In this document: positions 55,836 to 64,000 of the stretch, piece by piece
Position numbering within the stretch: the stretch's first letter is position 1
Layout: every line of letters begins with the position of its first letter
DNA from: Chitinophaga filiformis
GTDB taxonomy: Bacteria; Bacteroidota; Bacteroidia; Chitinophagales; Chitinophagaceae
Assembly: GCF_021646545.1 (NCBI RefSeq)
Contig: NZ_JAKIRP010000005.1
Coordinates: 62,001 to 126,000, forward strand
DNA: 64,000 nt
Direction of reading: 5' to 3'
Position numbers and translations under genes: made by a program
The notes under the pieces: generated by a model
The model's database searches: none
What the model was told of the DNA's origin: nothing
Seen by the model: only the letters and a program-made list of their open reading frames with translations

Positions 55836-56984
55836 ATGAGTATCCTCAAAAACAAGAAAATTGCCATCGTCGGAGGTGGCCCGGGAGGCCTTACCCTTGC
55901 CAGAATACTTCAAATGAACAATGCTGATGTGAAAGTCTATGAAAGAGATGCCGGTAAAGATGCGAGAGCGCAAGGCGCGACACTGGACCTTCACTATGAA
56001 TCAGGATTAAAAGCCTTACGTGAAGCAGGATTGATGGAGGCGTTCAAAGCAAATTACCGTCCGGGAGCAGACAGATTGCGTGTTATGGATAAACATGCCA
56101 GCGTCGTGATGGAAGATGCAGACCGAGAAAAGGGTGCAGAAGAATATTTCCGTCCGGAGATAGATCGTGGGCCGTTAAAGCAGCTCCTGCTGGAATCCCT
56201 GCATCCTGACACTGTTGTGTGGAATAGCCATTTTGTATCGCTCACAAGAAAGGATAATGGCTGGCTGCTGACATTCCGCGACGGCACCACCGCTACTGCC
56301 GATATTGTGATCGCCGCAGATGGCGCCAACTCAAAGATCCGTCCCTACATCACCCCCATTAAACCTTTCTATGCGGGGCTCACCATGGTAGAAGGCGCCG
56401 TGTATAATGCCGCCACAGCCAGCCCTAACGTACATGGCCTGCTGGAAAACGGAAAGCTCTTTGTGATGAGTGACAACAAAACTTTGATCATAAGTTCCAA
56501 AGGAGATGGTAGTTTGGTATTCTACACCGGTTGTAAAACGGATGAATACTGGAGCCGGGATTGTGGGATCGACTTCTCTGATAAAGCGCAGGTCTTTGCC
56601 TGGTTCAAAACGACTTTCACAGGCTGGGCACCGGTATGGGATGAACTGTTTGAAAATGCATCATCGCACTTCATTCCCCGCCCACTGTATTGTATGCCAT
56701 TAGACCAGACATGGGAATCGTTAGCCGACCTCACTATGCTGGGCGATGCGGCACACCTCATGCCCCCTTACGCAGGCGAAGGGGTGAACATGGCGATGCT
56801 GGATGCACTGGAACTGGGCCAGTGTCTCACCAACGATACCTTTCCTGACACTCTTACCGCCATTGCATCTTACGAACAACAAATGCGCTTAAGAGCAGCA
56901 GAAATGGCTGCAATATCGCTCGAATCAACAGACGCACTGCACTCACCAGACGCCATCCCCTTCATCAGGCAGACCGTTAGCTGA
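55836..56984 (+). CDS. TetX-like FAD-dependent monooxygenase
   Basis: 382 residues of the class A flavin monooxygenases. The FAD GxGxxG is GGGPGGL (13-19), then a GATLDLH segment near residue 47 and GDAAHLMPPYAGEGVN (about 300-315), with YEQQMRLRAAEM at the end. The GxTLDLH-x4-G, DxxxLxxxLL, DTVxW and GDAAHLMPPxAGxGVN motifs follow TetX, which hydroxylates and inactivates tetracyclines. Whether this protein does so, or works on another aromatic substrate, is not known. It is under the adjacent TetR. Confidence 0.85.
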   Translation: MSILKNKKIAIVGGGPGGLTLARILQMNNADVKVYERDAGKDARAQGATLDLHYESGLKALREAGLMEAFKANYRPGADRLRVMDKHASVVMEDADREKGAEEYFRPEIDRGPLKQLLLESLHPDTVVWNSHFVSLTRKDNGWLLTFRDGTTATADIVIAADGANSKIRPYITPIKPFYAGLTMVEGAVYNAATASPNVHGLLENGKLFVMSDNKTLIISSKGDGSLVFYTGCKTDEYWSRDCGIDFSDKAQVFAWFKTTFTGWAPVWDELFENASSHFIPRPLYCMPLDQTWESLADLTMLGDAAHLMPPYAGEGVNMAMLDALELGQCLTNDTFPDTLTAIASYEQQMRLRAAEMAAISLESTDALHSPDAIPFIRQTVS

Positions 56985-57236
56985 TCAGAAGGTATTCTTC
57001 TTCTCCAGCTCCGGCAATACCTGATCTATACGTTTCGCCAGTTCCGGTAGTTTAATGGTAGGCACCGCGGGGAACAGATGATGTTCCAGGTGATAGAACA
57101 TGCTGAAAGTAATTTTATTCTTCCAGCCGCCCCGTTGTGTCCTTGCCAGTTCCGGATGCTCTTCGGTATCATGATACACCGTCCACACAGCAAAGAAGGC
57201 CATCAGAAATTCACCTGGCACCATCACAAAAAACAA
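56985..57236 (-). pseudogene. Fatty acid desaturase C-terminal remnant
   Basis: 83 codons with no ATG start (TTG only), carrying a di-iron motif HLEHHLFPAVPTIKLPELAK and VYHDTEEHPEL, as at the C-terminus of membrane fatty-acid desaturases/hydroxylases, which are usually 250-350 residues long. The rest of the gene is missing: upstream lies a hairpin and the aldo-keto reductase gene. It directly abuts the stop of the TetX-like gene. Probably a leftover of deletion. Confidence 0.75.
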
Positions 57237-57237
57237 A

Positions 57238-57265
57238 CCGGGCCATTCCTTTTGGAATGACCCGG
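57238..57265 (-). terminator. Terminator after the aldo-keto reductase gene
   Basis: CCGGGCCATTCC (57238-57249) pairs with GGAATGACCCGG (57254-57265), one mismatch, and on the minus strand is followed by TTTGTTTTTTG. It lies 157 bp after the aldo-keto reductase stop and overlaps the upstream edge of the desaturase remnant. Confidence 0.75.
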
Positions 57266-57421
57266 CTTCGGTTCACTGTTCAATTGACCTGTAACAGCTG
57301 TAGATAATGAATATTAGATCAATTGCAGCAATCAGTCAATAATGAACTGATACATCATAATTAAACAATCCTGAATTAGCCTTGACAGATTTGATTCACA
57401 CTCAATATTAATAGCCATCTT

Positions 57422-58414
57422 TCAGACCAGCTGTACCTGGTACAGCCTGTCATTAATGAATTTTATTTCTTCAGCGCTCAGTTTTACCTTGATCGCCCTT
57501 GCATTTTGTATAGCCTGCTCCGCGTTACGCGCACCAACCAACGCCACGGTAATACCCGGACGGTCTATCGTCCAGCGGATCACCAGCTGCGCCAGTGTTA
57601 CACTTTTACTTTCCGCCATTGGCCTGATCTGGTCCAGGAACGCATTGATACGCTTCAGGTTCTCCGGCTGGTAGAATTTGGTATTGGGACGATGATCTCC
57701 TTCCCCAAACTGATGACCAGCTTTGATCTTACCTGTCAGGATACCTCTCTGCAAAGGACTGTAAGCCAGGATACCTTTTTTGTTCTCAATACAATATGGC
57801 ACCAGCTCTTTTTCGATCTCTCTTTCCACCATGCTGAAAGGCACCTGGTTCGAAGCCAGCTTTATTGTTTTTTCCGCCTCTTTCATCTGTGCAGCATTGT
57901 AATTGCTTACACCCGCTTCGCGGATCTTTCCCTGCTCCTTTAAGCGCAGAACGGCTTCAAAGGTTTCATCGATCGGCGTGGTCACATCAGGCCAGTGGAT
58001 CTGGTACAGATCAATGTAATCTGTTCCCAGTCTTCTGAGACTGTTTTCACATTCCAGCATAATACTTTCCTTGCCGGCATATTTGTAAACATCGATGTCC
58101 TTTCCATTGTTATCCTTGCTCTTGAATGCCAGCGATCCCAATGCCAGGTCCCAGCGCATTCCAAATTTCGTCATCACCTGGATCTTCGTTCTGTCCAGTC
58201 CTTTCAACGCCTCTCCTGTCAATTCTTCACTCAATCCCTGTCCATAAACCGGCGCGGTATCTATCGAGGTAACTCCCTCATCAACAGATGCACGGATTGC
58301 CTTCACCGCATCGTTATGCTCTGTTCCGCCCCACATCCAGCCACCAATGGCCCATGCTCCAAATGTAATTGCTGATACTTTTAATTCGCTTTCTCCTAAT
58401 TGCCTGTATTCCAT
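57422..58414 (-). CDS. Aldo/keto reductase
   Basis: 330 residues of the NADPH-dependent (alpha/beta)8 family. Catalytic tetrad: D52 and Y57 (IDTAPVYGQG), K83 (VMTKFG) and H near 144 (YQIHWPD). The C-terminal part with TLAQLVIRWTIDRPG is the cofactor region. The group is related to YajO/Tas-like sugar and aldehyde reductases. It is a single gene upstream of the desaturase remnant and has its own terminator. Confidence 0.92.
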   Translation of the reverse strand: MEYRQLGESELKVSAITFGAWAIGGWMWGGTEHNDAVKAIRASVDEGVTSIDTAPVYGQGLSEELTGEALKGLDRTKIQVMTKFGMRWDLALGSLAFKSKDNNGKDIDVYKYAGKESIMLECENSLRRLGTDYIDLYQIHWPDVTTPIDETFEAVLRLKEQGKIREAGVSNYNAAQMKEAEKTIKLASNQVPFSMVEREIEKELVPYCIENKKGILAYSPLQRGILTGKIKAGHQFGEGDHRPNTKFYQPENLKRINAFLDQIRPMAESKSVTLAQLVIRWTIDRPGITVALVGARNAEQAIQNARAIKVKLSAEEIKFINDRLYQVQLV

Positions 58415-58554
58415 TAATTATCCGTTTCTGTTTACGTTGTGTAAATAACGTGCAATATAAAAATATAGATTCTGATTGAGTACGCTTTACTACGAATTAA
58501 AATAGTCGGCCCCACGATGGCACAGAATTAGTGTGCTGTTCTTAAAACACACAT

Positions 58555-58755
58555 ATGGCAAACAATCAAGCTAATGAAAAGCCTGCCGGCAAACAACAGG
58601 ATGAAGCACTCAAAAAAGAGCACATAAATAAGCAGGGAAAGAAAGAAGACACAAGCAATATCTACCTGGAGCCTGAAGAGGATAATACGCTTCAGACTCC
58701 GGAAGAATTTGCAAAAGATAAAGGAAAGATACCAGGTGAGGAAGATGAAAAATAA
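58555..58755 (+). CDS. Small hydrophilic, probably disordered protein
   Basis: 66 residues, mostly Glu, Lys, Asn and Gln: MANNQANEKPAGKQQDE to the ending KGKIPGEEDEK. No helix or cysteine pattern stands out. Small highly charged proteins of this kind are seen in stress-tolerant Bacteroidota, but no family was recognised. It ends 5 bp before the hmgA stop on the opposite strand. Confidence 0.5.
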   Translation: MANNQANEKPAGKQQDEALKKEHINKQGKKEDTSNIYLEPEEDNTLQTPEEFAKDKGKIPGEEDEK

Positions 58756-58760
58756 TCCTG

Positions 58761-59918
58761 TTACTCCGCCCAGCTCATCACATATTTTCCGTCTTCTATT
58801 CCGAGTGCATCCTGTGTGATCTGCAAAGGGTGGAACGTGTCTACCATAACGGCCAGTTCCTTTGTTTCCTTTGCCCCAATGCTCTTCTGAACCGCGCCGG
58901 GATGCGGTCCATGCGGAATACCACCCGGGTGCAGGGTGATCATTCCCCTTGTCACGTGCTTACGGCTCATGAAATCGCCATCCACATAATACAATACTTC
59001 ATCACTGTCTATATTGCTGTGATTGTAGGGCGCAGGAATAGACTCCGGATGATAGTCGAACAAACGCGGACAAAAAGAGCAAACCACAAAGTTATGTCCT
59101 TCAAAAGTCTGATGCACCGGCGGCGGCTGATGTACCCGTCCTGTGATCGGTTCAAAGTCATGAATGGAAAAGGCGAAAGGATATTCATATCCGTCCCAGC
59201 CTACCACATCAAACGGATGATGTGCATAGTGAATAGGATACATCATGCCCTTCTTTTTGATGCGGATCAGGAAATCGCCCGCTTCATCAATAGTCTCCAG
59301 GTTCTGCGGCTGCCTGATATCGCGCTCGCAATAAGGCGCATGTTCCAGTAATTGTCCGTACTGACTAAGATAACGTTTCGGATAACGGATAGGACTGAAT
59401 GATTCAACAATGAACAGGCGGTTCTCCGTACCCGTAAATTTCATCTGGTAAATTGTACCCCGGGGCACCTGCAGATAATCACCATAACCAAAAGGCAATT
59501 GCCCGTATTGCGTATGTAAGACGCCGGAGCCTTCATGTACAAATATCAGCTCATCAGCATCTGCATTCTTGTAGAAATAGTCCGTCATACTCTGCCGTGG
59601 AGCAGCCAGCACAATATGACAATCGCTGTTCACCAGCATCGGTTTCCTGCTTTGCACATAATCATCTTCCGGTTGAATATTGAATCCCTGAAAACTGCGG
59701 TGCTTCAGCATCTTCTCTTCAGCCACGCGTGGCGCAACATTATATGGCTCATCCACCTTCACGATCTCTGTTGGAGGATGACAATGATATAACAAGGTAG
59801 AGTTCGACGAAAATCCTTCCGTAGAAAATAGCTGTTCGGAATAAAGTGTACCGTCGGGCTTGCGGAACTGTGTATGACGTTTGTGAGGGACGTTTCCCAA
59901 TTTATGATAATGCGGCAT
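58761..59918 (-). CDS. hmgA: Homogentisate 1,2-dioxygenase
   Basis: 385 residues from the ATG at 59916-59918 (MPHYHKLGNVPHKRHTQF); a further 39 codons are open upstream but lack family similarity. It opens the homogentisate ring to maleylacetoacetate. The cupin core has HPFDVVGWDGYEYPF, YNHSNIDSDEVLYYVDG and GIPHGPHPG with the iron ligands. Together with HPPD it covers two steps of tyrosine breakdown. Maleylacetoacetate isomerase and fumarylacetoacetase are not in this window. Confidence 0.95.
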   Translation of the reverse strand: MPHYHKLGNVPHKRHTQFRKPDGTLYSEQLFSTEGFSSNSTLLYHCHPPTEIVKVDEPYNVAPRVAEEKMLKHRSFQGFNIQPEDDYVQSRKPMLVNSDCHIVLAAPRQSMTDYFYKNADADELIFVHEGSGVLHTQYGQLPFGYGDYLQVPRGTIYQMKFTGTENRLFIVESFSPIRYPKRYLSQYGQLLEHAPYCERDIRQPQNLETIDEAGDFLIRIKKKGMMYPIHYAHHPFDVVGWDGYEYPFAFSIHDFEPITGRVHQPPPVHQTFEGHNFVVCSFCPRLFDYHPESIPAPYNHSNIDSDEVLYYVDGDFMSRKHVTRGMITLHPGGIPHGPHPGAVQKSIGAKETKELAVMVDTFHPLQITQDALGIEDGKYVMSWAE

Positions 59919-60351
59919 GATGGATGGTTTTTCAGCCTCCTGCCTTCCGGCAAGAGACAGTGGAATATCAATGACAATTTTATGACAATAAAATACGACA
60001 GGGAAGCTGTCGGACGAAATATCCGTACCTGTCATCTGGTAGATCAGTTGTAAAAGGAAGTGAGTAACCCCTTACCGGGACAACCAGATAAGGAACGGAG
60101 ACCGGGAAACAAGGCCTATCGGCTTACAATGCCCTCCAGCAGGAAGCAATACTTCCAGCGGCGCTTGTCTATATGATATGTGAAATTGCGGAAATAAGGC
60201 ATGAATTAACGTGGTTAAGGCAAATGTAAGGAATAGGATCGAAATTGCCCTAAAAGGGGCATAAAGGGCTTAAAATCAAGCACTGCGTTCGGTATACCTG
60301 TGATCCCCCACTATCCATTCAGGTATAAATGTGATGAAGTCAAGTCCACCT

Positions 60352-60411
60352 TGAAGGCATATCAAAGGCATATCAAAGGCATGTCAAAGGCATGGTAAGA
60401 CATGGTAAAGA
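60352..60411. repeat. Degenerate tandem array (AAGGCATATC)
   Basis: About five copies of AAGGCATATCA or AAGGCATGTCA/GGTA in a row. It is the same motif as the array at 13175-13290. It precedes inverted-repeat element B by about 70 bp. Confidence 0.75.
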
Positions 60412-60478
60412 CACATGACAACAATAATCCCTCATCGCCCTGATAAGCAGTCCTTAATTTACTACAGAGGGAGAGCGG

Positions 60479-60636
60479 AAGTAGCACCGGTTTCAGATGG
60501 GAATGGCGGGCCTTCGGCTCTCCGGCGACACGACGGGTGCAGTCAAATCCACATCCCACCCCTATTCGCTTGACAACGCCCAATAGCCATCCAGAGAGGC
60601 GCCGACCGACATCCCATACTGAAACCGAAGCTACTT
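60479..60636. repeat. Inverted-repeat element, family CGGTTYCAG, copy B
   Basis: 158 bp. Left arm AAGTAGCACCGGTTTCAG... (from 60479) and right arm ...CTGAAACCGAAGCTACTT (to 60636). It is nearly identical to copy A at 30015-30173 over most of its length, including the internal GGCCTTCGGCTCTCCGG and ATTCGCTTGACAACGCCCA. A degenerate second right end follows at about 60661-60690. The rest of 60036-60478 holds only the array at 60352. Confidence 0.8.
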
Positions 60637-60752
60637 AGCGTGAATAATCGACAACACCCGACAGCCATCGCATAACAAAACCGAAGGCATCTTAAGGATA
60701 TGTATTCGCCAGGAATCCGGTGGAGTCTATAACCTATCGGCTCTCTACTATA

Positions 60753-60804
60753 GCGTTACAGCCACTATTCTATAGCCTGGGCTATAGAATAGCAGGCGTA
60801 ACGC
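60753..60804. repeat. 52-bp near-perfect palindrome
   Basis: GCGTTACAGCCACTATTCTA... and ...TAGAATAGCAGGCGTAACGC form 25-bp arms with only three mismatches around the centre TATAGCCTGGGCTATA (centre at 60778). Further CTATAG words flank it. It lies about 220 bp upstream of the threonine operon promoter. Role unknown; it may be a terminator-like or protein-binding dyad. Confidence 0.7.
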
Positions 60805-60997
60805 AGGACTATAGCACCTATAGCTATACATCGGTACCGAATTGGCACCGAAGTCGGATACTATTTATACCCCTGCAACCCCACAACACCCCTTCCCCCT
60901 TGAAAATCAATAAACTTGTCCTGCCCCGCTCGTTATGAGCAATTTTTCACAATTTTCCCCACCAAAATTTAAATAATTTCAAAACTTTGACAATTCA

Positions 60998-61029
60998 TTT
61001 GTTAATCCGGAAGTAATTCCAGACTTTTG
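60998..61029 (+). promoter_or_regulatory. Predicted threonine operon promoter
   Basis: TTTG at 60998-61001 and GACTTTTG at 61022-61029 (7 of 8 positions of TAnnTTTG) are separated by 20 nt, the expected spacing. Transcription would start near 61035, 19 nt before the leader peptide start. Confidence 0.55.
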
Positions 61030-61053
61030 TTAGCGAAAAGTAAATTCATAATA

Positions 61054-61158
61054 GTGCTACCAATAGTTACATACTTCACATCTGCATCTCGCACCATCTC
61101 CGGCGCGGGTATCAGCACTATTACAATTACATCTATTACAACCCCGGTGCGGGGTTAA
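61054..61158 (+). CDS. Threonine operon leader peptide (34 aa)
   Basis: A GTG-started frame with 34 codons before TAA. The central part reads ISTITITSITT, and the peptide has eight Thr and six Ile codons, a composition like the E. coli thr leader (STTITTTITITT). It ends TPVRG just where a GC-rich hairpin begins. Such peptides let ribosome stalling at Thr/Ile codons control transcription of thrABC. It sits 82 bp upstream of thrA. Confidence 0.75.
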   Translation: MLPIVTYFTSASRTISGAGISTITITSITTPVRG

Positions 61159-61219
61159 TATTCACATATCATCCAACGACCACCCAGGTGGTACTCCCGG
61201 TAAGGGGACAGGACTTTTT
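61140..61219 (+). promoter_or_regulatory. Putative threonine attenuator region
   Basis: AACCCC/GGGGTT (61140-61156) forms a hairpin overlapping the end of the leader peptide, ACCAC/GTGGT (61179-61192) a second, and TCCC/GGGA (61195-61208) a third just before TTTTT at 61215-61219. They can rearrange, as attenuators do, but the exact competing pairs need RNA folding. Confidence 0.5.
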
Positions 61220-61239
61220 ACGTATCAACATCTTCAGAC

Positions 61240-63687
61240 ATGCAAGTATTAAAATTCGGCGGAACTTCCATGGGAAGCGCCCAATCCATAGAACAGGTTT
61301 GTAATATCATACAACACAAAAAGCCTAACGGGCGTTTTTCCATTGTTGCCTCTGCCATGAGTGGCATTACCGATAAGCTGATCCAATGCGGACAGCTCGC
61401 CGGACAAGGACAGGAACAATACAGGACCGTACTACAGGAGATTGAGAACAAACACCTGGATACTATCCGCACCTTATTCCCCATTACCGTACAAAGTGGT
61501 ATCATCAGCCAGGTAAAGAAACGCATCAACACCCTCGAAACCCTCTGTGATGGTATCTTCCAGGTAGGTGAACTGAGTGCCCGCTCATTGGATAAGATCA
61601 TGAGCTTCGGAGAACTCGTTTCCTCTTACCTGCTCGCAGAAAAGCTGAAAGCAAGCGGTCTGAATGCGGTATGGAAAGATAGCCGTGAACTGATCGTTAC
61701 TGATAATAATTTTGGCAACGCAGCAGTCAACTTCCTCGCTACTAACCATCAGACTACACAATACTACCAGCAGCTGAATGCCGATTTCGTGGTACTACCC
61801 GGTTTCGTTGCAGCAACTGCCGATGGTGAAACGACTACTCTTGGCCGCGGAGGCTCCGATTATACTGCTGCCATCATCGCGGCAGCGCTGCATGCAGAAG
61901 TGCTGGATATATGGACTGACGTAAGTGGTATGATGACCGCAGATCCGAGGATGGTATCACAGGCAATTCCTATCCCGCATATCTCTTATGAAGAAGCGAT
62001 GGAACTGTCTCACTTCGGGGCCAAAGTGATCTACCCGCCTACCATACAGCCGGTGATGGATAAACGTATTCCTATCTGGATCAAGAACACCTTTGCACCG
62101 GACGATTACGGTACCCTTATCCATTCGCAGGATGGCAATGGCCGTACTTATCCCGTAACTGGTATCAGCGGTATCCAGAAGATAGCCCTGCTTACCCTTG
62201 AAGGTAGCGGTATGGTGGGTATCCCGGGTTTCTCAAAAAGACTGTTCGAAGCATTGCTGACCGAACGTGTGAACGTGATACTCATCACCCAGAGCTCTTC
62301 AGAACACTCTATCACCGTAGGTATCCATGAAGCAGATATGCTGAAGGCAAAGACTGCGGTAGACAGTGAATTCTCTCAGGAGATACTGGAAAAGCGCATA
62401 GAACCACTCATCGTGGAAAGAGATATGAGCATCGTAGCTGTTGTAGGCGATAAGATGAAGAACCATCATGGCACCAGTGGTAAACTCTTTGCTGCACTGG
62501 GTCGTAATGGTGTGAACGTCCGCGCTATAGCACAGGGTTCTACCGAAAAGAACATCTCTGCAGTGATCAATAAAGCCGATGTAAAAAAAGCACTGAACGT
62601 AATACATGAAGCCTTCTTCGAAGAACCGCTGAAACAGGTGAATGTATTCATCGCAGGTGTGGGTAATGTAGGCAGCAAACTGCTCGAACAACTGGACCAG
62701 CAGCATAAGTTCCTGATGAACGAACTCGGTCTGCACGTACGTGTAACCGGTATCGCCAACAGTAAAAAAATGGCGTTCGGCCATGAAGCGATCAACCTGG
62801 CTGAATGGAAGACACTCCTGGAAGCAGGTGAAGCCTCCGACATGGTGGCCTTCGCACAAAAAATAAAAGCACTCAACCTTCGTAACAGCGTATTTGTTGA
62901 TAATACAGCCAGCCAGGAAGTAGCTGCAACTTATGGAGAGTTCCTGCAGCATGGTATTTCCGTGGTGACCTGCAACAAGATCGCCTGCTCTTCAGACTAT
63001 GCCTATTATAAAAGCCTGAAAGACCTGGCGCGTAAATACAACGCTTCCTTCCTGTTCGAAACCAATGTGGGTGCTGGTTTACCGGTGATCAACACACTGA
63101 ATGACCTGATCCGCAGCGGTGATAAAGTGAACAGTATCGAAGCCGTGTTGAGTGGTAGTCTGAACTTTGTGTTCAACAATTTCGTGAACGGCGCCAGCTT
63201 CCGCGAGGTAGTGAAAGCTGCACAGGACGAAGGTTATACAGAACCAGATCCACGTATTGACCTCAGTGGTGTGGATGTAATGCGTAAGATCCTGATCCTG
63301 GCACGTGAAAGCGGTGCGAAGATGGAACTGAATGATATCACCAATCATTCCTTCCTGCCGGTAGAAGCATTGGAAGCGCCTTCAGTGGATGCTTTCTATG
63401 AGCAACTGGATGTACATGCCGGTCATTTCCTGGCGTTGCGCGAAAAGGCAGACGCAGAAGGTAAACGACTGAAGTTCGTAGCCCGCTATGAAAATGGAAA
63501 AGCGTCTGTAGGCTTACAGTCTATCGCGCCGGATCATCCGTTCTTCAAGCTGGAAGGAAAAGACAATATCGTACTCTATACCACCAACCGCTATGCGGAA
63601 CAACCACTGATCGTAAAAGGCGCCGGTGCGGGGGCAGATGTAACGGCTTCCGGTATATTTGCTGATATCATCAGATCAGCCAGATAA
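61240..63687 (+). CDS. thrA: Bifunctional aspartate kinase / homoserine dehydrogenase
   Basis: 815 residues. Aspartate kinase domain (1-290) with VLKFGGTSMGSAQ and GRGGSDYTAAI; ACT domains (about 310-460); homoserine dehydrogenase domain (about 465-815) with VFIAGVGNVGSKLLEQ, the NKIACSSDYAYYK segment, and GSLNFVFNNFVNG. It does steps 1 and 3 of threonine synthesis. It is the first gene of the thr operon after the Thr/Ile leader, and thrB follows 40 bp later. Confidence 0.95.
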   Translation: MQVLKFGGTSMGSAQSIEQVCNIIQHKKPNGRFSIVASAMSGITDKLIQCGQLAGQGQEQYRTVLQEIENKHLDTIRTLFPITVQSGIISQVKKRINTLETLCDGIFQVGELSARSLDKIMSFGELVSSYLLAEKLKASGLNAVWKDSRELIVTDNNFGNAAVNFLATNHQTTQYYQQLNADFVVLPGFVAATADGETTTLGRGGSDYTAAIIAAALHAEVLDIWTDVSGMMTADPRMVSQAIPIPHISYEEAMELSHFGAKVIYPPTIQPVMDKRIPIWIKNTFAPDDYGTLIHSQDGNGRTYPVTGISGIQKIALLTLEGSGMVGIPGFSKRLFEALLTERVNVILITQSSSEHSITVGIHEADMLKAKTAVDSEFSQEILEKRIEPLIVERDMSIVAVVGDKMKNHHGTSGKLFAALGRNGVNVRAIAQGSTEKNISAVINKADVKKALNVIHEAFFEEPLKQVNVFIAGVGNVGSKLLEQLDQQHKFLMNELGLHVRVTGIANSKKMAFGHEAINLAEWKTLLEAGEASDMVAFAQKIKALNLRNSVFVDNTASQEVAATYGEFLQHGISVVTCNKIACSSDYAYYKSLKDLARKYNASFLFETNVGAGLPVINTLNDLIRSGDKVNSIEAVLSGSLNFVFNNFVNGASFREVVKAAQDEGYTEPDPRIDLSGVDVMRKILILARESGAKMELNDITNHSFLPVEALEAPSVDAFYEQLDVHAGHFLALREKADAEGKRLKFVARYENGKASVGLQSIAPDHPFFKLEGKDNIVLYTTNRYAEQPLIVKGAGAGADVTASGIFADIIRSAR

Positions 63688-63727
63688 ACCGTATATCAGT
63701 AACGTATATCTTAAATTTTGATTCCTC

Positions 63728-64000
63728 ATGGGAAATGACTGTATAAAAGTATTCGCCCCTGCTACTGTTGCCAATGTAGCCTGCGGCTTTGACGTGATCG
63801 GACTGGCCATGGATGCTCCCGGCGATGAAATGATCATGCGGAAGAGTGATAAACCGGGCGTTACCATTACAGCCGTGCATGGCGCCTCTCTCTCTACGGA
63901 TCCTGCCCAGAACGTATGTGGTGTTGCCATCCAGGCATTGCTGCAGAAGTACGGACAGCCCGATGCCGGAATAGAACTGGAACTTTTCAAGAATATCCCT
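63728..64000 (+). CDS. thrB: Homoserine kinase (C-terminus cut by window edge)
   Basis: 91 codons are visible before the edge, from the ATG at 63728. The GHMP-kinase start IKVFAPATVANVACGFDVIG and the continuing LAMDAPGDEMI agree with homoserine kinase, which phosphorylates homoserine before threonine synthase. Being 40 bp after thrA supports thrB. The rest lies outside the window. Confidence 0.9.
   Translation, partial: MGNDCIKVFAPATVANVACGFDVIGLAMDAPGDEMIMRKSDKPGVTITAVHGASLSTDPAQNVCGVAIQALLQKYGQPDAGIELELFKNIP

Noticed and set aside
60720..60938. 72-codon plus-strand frame over the 52-bp palindrome
   Set aside because: Driven by the palindrome; no family similarity.
61027..61053. TTG start nine codons before the threonine leader GTG
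   Set aside because: It would lie upstream of the predicted transcription start near 61035.

Overview
The window looks like chromosomal DNA of a Bacteroidota bacterium, most probably Chitinophagaceae (Chitinophaga-like). Pointers are the small rpmB-rpmG-DUF4295-ftsY-rimO cluster, DUF4294 and DUF5723 proteins, a TonB receptor with an N-terminal carboxypeptidase-regulatory domain, GH97/GH105/GH35 glycan enzymes, bacillithiol genes, and repeated -7 promoter boxes of the Bacteroidota form TAnnTTTG. No tRNA, rRNA, CRISPR array, transposase or phage gene was seen. The genus is inferred, not proven.

Layout. 1-7.3 kb: DEAD-box helicase (partial), rimO, ftsY, DUF4295, rpmG, rpmB, then ahpD/ahpC, all on the minus strand. 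7.3-12.6 kb: bshB1 (bacillithiol), a small exported plug-like protein, a large MacB-type permease, DUF4294. 12.6-13.8 kb: gene-free, repeat-rich DNA. 13.8-17.9 kb: alpha/beta hydrolase, then ccmF and ccmE of cytochrome c maturation. 18-21.6 kb (plus): ureohydrolase with a structured leader, membrane protein, radical SAM enzyme. 22-27.2 kb: MFS exporter, TonB-like protein, DUF5723, folC. 27.7-32 kb (minus): NUDIX, bacillithiol-transferase-like protein, lone ABC ATPase, CAP lipoprotein, fructose bisphosphatase. 32.2-36.6 kb: monofunctional aspartate kinase, TonB-dependent receptor, CBS protein. 36.8-42 kb: GH105, GH97 and GH35 enzymes. 42-51.7 kb (minus): YD/Rhs-like secreted protein, a two-GMC plus small-subunit dehydrogenase cluster, an L,D-transpeptidase. 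52-60 kb: HPPD, TlpA-like protein, a SDR / TetR / TetX-like monooxygenase cluster, a desaturase remnant, aldo-keto reductase, homogentisate dioxygenase. 61-64 kb: threonine operon (leader peptide, thrA, start of thrB).

Shared themes. HPPD and HmgA give two consecutive steps of tyrosine breakdown. BshB1 and the YfiT-like protein belong to bacillithiol metabolism and sit near AhpC/AhpD. Two aspartate kinases are present; only the thrA copy is preceded by a Thr/Ile-rich leader.

The least explained material is between genes. (i) Four inverted-repeat elements of about 150-160 bp share ends of the form CGGTTYCAG...CTGRAACCG but have different arm interiors. (ii) Tandem repeats of 51-87 bp lie directly 3' of several genes; at two genes (NUDIX and GH35) the repeat is a diverged copy of the gene's own 3' end and still encodes the same C-terminal peptide and stop. 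(iii) Short AAGGCATATC-type arrays lie next to two of the inverted-repeat elements. These are the best candidates for something undescribed.
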